Shown here piece after piece: positions 33,449-34,357 of a DNA stretch of 34,357 bases; the stretch's first letter is position 1; every line of letters begins with the position of its first letter. The DNA is taken from positions 1 through 34,357 of the forward strand of contig NZ_JAALDL010000028.1 in the NCBI RefSeq assembly GCF_011045095.1. Direction: 5' to 3'. A program made the position numbers and the translations under genes. Source of the stretch: Grimontia sedimenti. GTDB lineage: Bacteria; Pseudomonadota; Gammaproteobacteria; Enterobacterales; Vibrionaceae. Under the pieces are notes generated by a model. The model was given only the letters and a program-made list of their open reading frames with translations. It was not told the origin of the DNA and did no database searches.

Positions 33449-34357
33449 TTGCCATCCTTACATTTTTCACATTCTTCGCAGAATGGCGCTGCGGACTTCA
33501 TGGTGGCGATTTGTGCCGGTGTCAGCATCGGGAGTGGATTTTCTGGCTTAGGAGGCAGTTGCCCTGGCAATGTGGGGGCTGCACCGCCGTATCCACTTCC
33601 GCTTCCTGCTGCGCCTCCTGCATTTAGATCAACAACGGGGCCTGATATATGTACCCCTGAAGTATCAACAGTGACGAAACAGCCCCCCGCTTTTAGCGTG
33701 ATCTGGCTACCTGCTTCAATCACCAACTTGGCACCGGACTTTTGGTGTATTTCATTGCCTGCGTCGACAAGCTGTCCTGTGCCTTGTTTGATGTGGATCT
33801 TGTTGTCACTGATGACCGTCTTGTCACCTTTCACATGCTCTTTGGATTGCCCATCGACCGTGAGGTGGTCATCCACCTTGATATGCTGGAACCTTTCATT
33901 CTCCACATCCAGATGGAGGTCATGTTTGATGTTGTCCTTGCGGTCATTCTCAACCAGCAGGTTCATGTCCTTCTGGGCATGGACATAGATTTCTTCCTGC
34001 CCCGCCTGGTCCTCAAAGCGAAGCTCATTAAAACCTTCCCCCTGATGGGTTTCGGTTCTGAGCACTGTGCGCGTTTTGTTGGCGGGTAGCGGATAGGGAG
34101 GCACATTGGTGGCATGATACGTACGCCCGGTGACAATTGGCTGGTCCGGGTCACCTTCAAGGAAAGAGACAATCACCTCATGGCCGATACGGGGAATGGC
34201 CATCATGCCATACTGACCGCCGGCCCAACCCTGAGAGACCCGTACCCAACAACTGGAGGCATCATCACTGTTGCCATAACGGTCCCAGGGGAACTGCACC
34301 TTCACCCTGCCATGTTCATCACAGAAGATTTCCTCGCCATCGGGACCGGTAACAATC
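33436..34357 (-). CDS. vgrG: T6SS spike protein VgrG, C-terminal part (cut by window edge)
   Basis: 307 codons are visible and the reading frame stays open to the window end, so the N-terminal gp27-like region lies outside. The visible start holds the gp5 OB-fold signature: [20 protein letters not shown] and the following PWDRYG and [12 protein letters not shown] motifs. Then come [20 protein letters not shown] and the repetitive beta-helix needle ([20 protein letters not shown] to [20 protein letters not shown]). A Gly/Ser and Pro linker leads to a short tail ending [14 protein letters not shown], with four cysteines. No separate catalytic domain is fused. A GTG at 34305 is an internal codon, not the start. 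VgrG trimers tip the type VI tube and carry the downstream effector. Confidence 0.95.
   Translation of the reverse strand, partial: IVTGPDGEEIFCDEHGRVKVQFPWDRYGNSDDASSCWVRVSQGWAGGQYGMMAIPRIGHEVIVSFLEGDPDQPIVTGRTYHATNVPPYPLPANKTRTVLRTETHQGEGFNELRFEDQAGQEEIYVHAQKDMNLLVENDRKDNIKHDLHLDVENERFQHIKVDDHLTVDGQSKEHVKGDKTVISDNKIHIKQGTGQLVDAGNEIHQKSGAKLVIEAGSQITLKAGGCFVTVDTSGVHISGPVVDLNAGGAAGSGSGYGGAAPTLPGQLPPKPENPLPMLTPAQIATMKSAAPFCEECEKCKDGKCEI

Noticed and set aside
1-34357. CRISPR arrays, tRNA/rRNA genes, integron attC sites, insertion sequences
   Set aside because: No regularly spaced repeats, cloverleaf-like sequences, canonical attC sites or transposase ORFs were recognised on either strand.

Overview
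The window looks like a chromosomal segment from a marine gammaproteobacterium of the Vibrionaceae, most likely near Enterovibrio/Grimontia/Photobacterium. This is inferred from the protein set (RlmC, xi-class GST pairs, DUF2750, DUF1289, a VgrG-DUF4123-Rhs module) and from two intergenic repeats whose style I associate with Vibrionaceae. No rRNA, tRNA, CRISPR array, integrase or insertion sequence was seen.

Layout. 1-1616: a hairpin-rich intergenic repeat, a small cupin protein and an XRE regulator fused to a two-helix membrane domain; 38-bp direct repeats bracket these two genes. 1617-9212: a LacI-regulated operon with a complete CUT1 sugar/osmolyte ABC importer (binding protein, two permeases, ATPase) and an intracellular GH63-type glycosidase resembling glucosylglycerate/mannosylglycerate hydrolases. 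Permease 1 carries a DUF11-like periplasmic insertion. Permease 2 has an extra N-terminal membrane domain and is broken by a frameshift. 9351-11184: a secreted metzincin with four tandem N-terminal repeats. 11190-14573 (minus): a CorC/HlyC-type membrane protein, an RskA-type anti-sigma with its ECF sigma factor, and a DUF925-type nucleotidyltransferase-like protein.

14574-18800: a Vibrio-type dispersed repeat, a small unknown gene, an ammonium transporter with a recognisable sigma-54 promoter and upstream NtrC-like sites, another small unknown gene, and murQ. 18803-23342: rlmC, then an apparent three-gene quinone operon (two paralogous glutathionyl-hydroquinone reductases and a questin-oxidase-like protein). 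23359-26183: small DUF proteins, an antibiotic-biosynthesis-monooxygenase-fold protein and a Gfo/Idh/MocA oxidoreductase.

26241-34357 (minus; reads leftward from the window edge): a type VI secretion effector island. Its order is vgrG (cut by the edge), a DUF4123 adaptor, a 331-aa TM-containing protein, a 1250-aa Rhs protein with a C-terminal SHH-type HNH-nuclease-like toxin, a small acidic probable immunity protein, and two further immunity-family genes (Imm11/DUF1629 and SMI1/KNR4). The 331-aa protein and the Rhs ORF share one reading frame and are separated by a single TAA followed directly by ATG. The immunity genes and the toxin tip look more AT-rich than the Rhs core, as expected for exchangeable cassettes.
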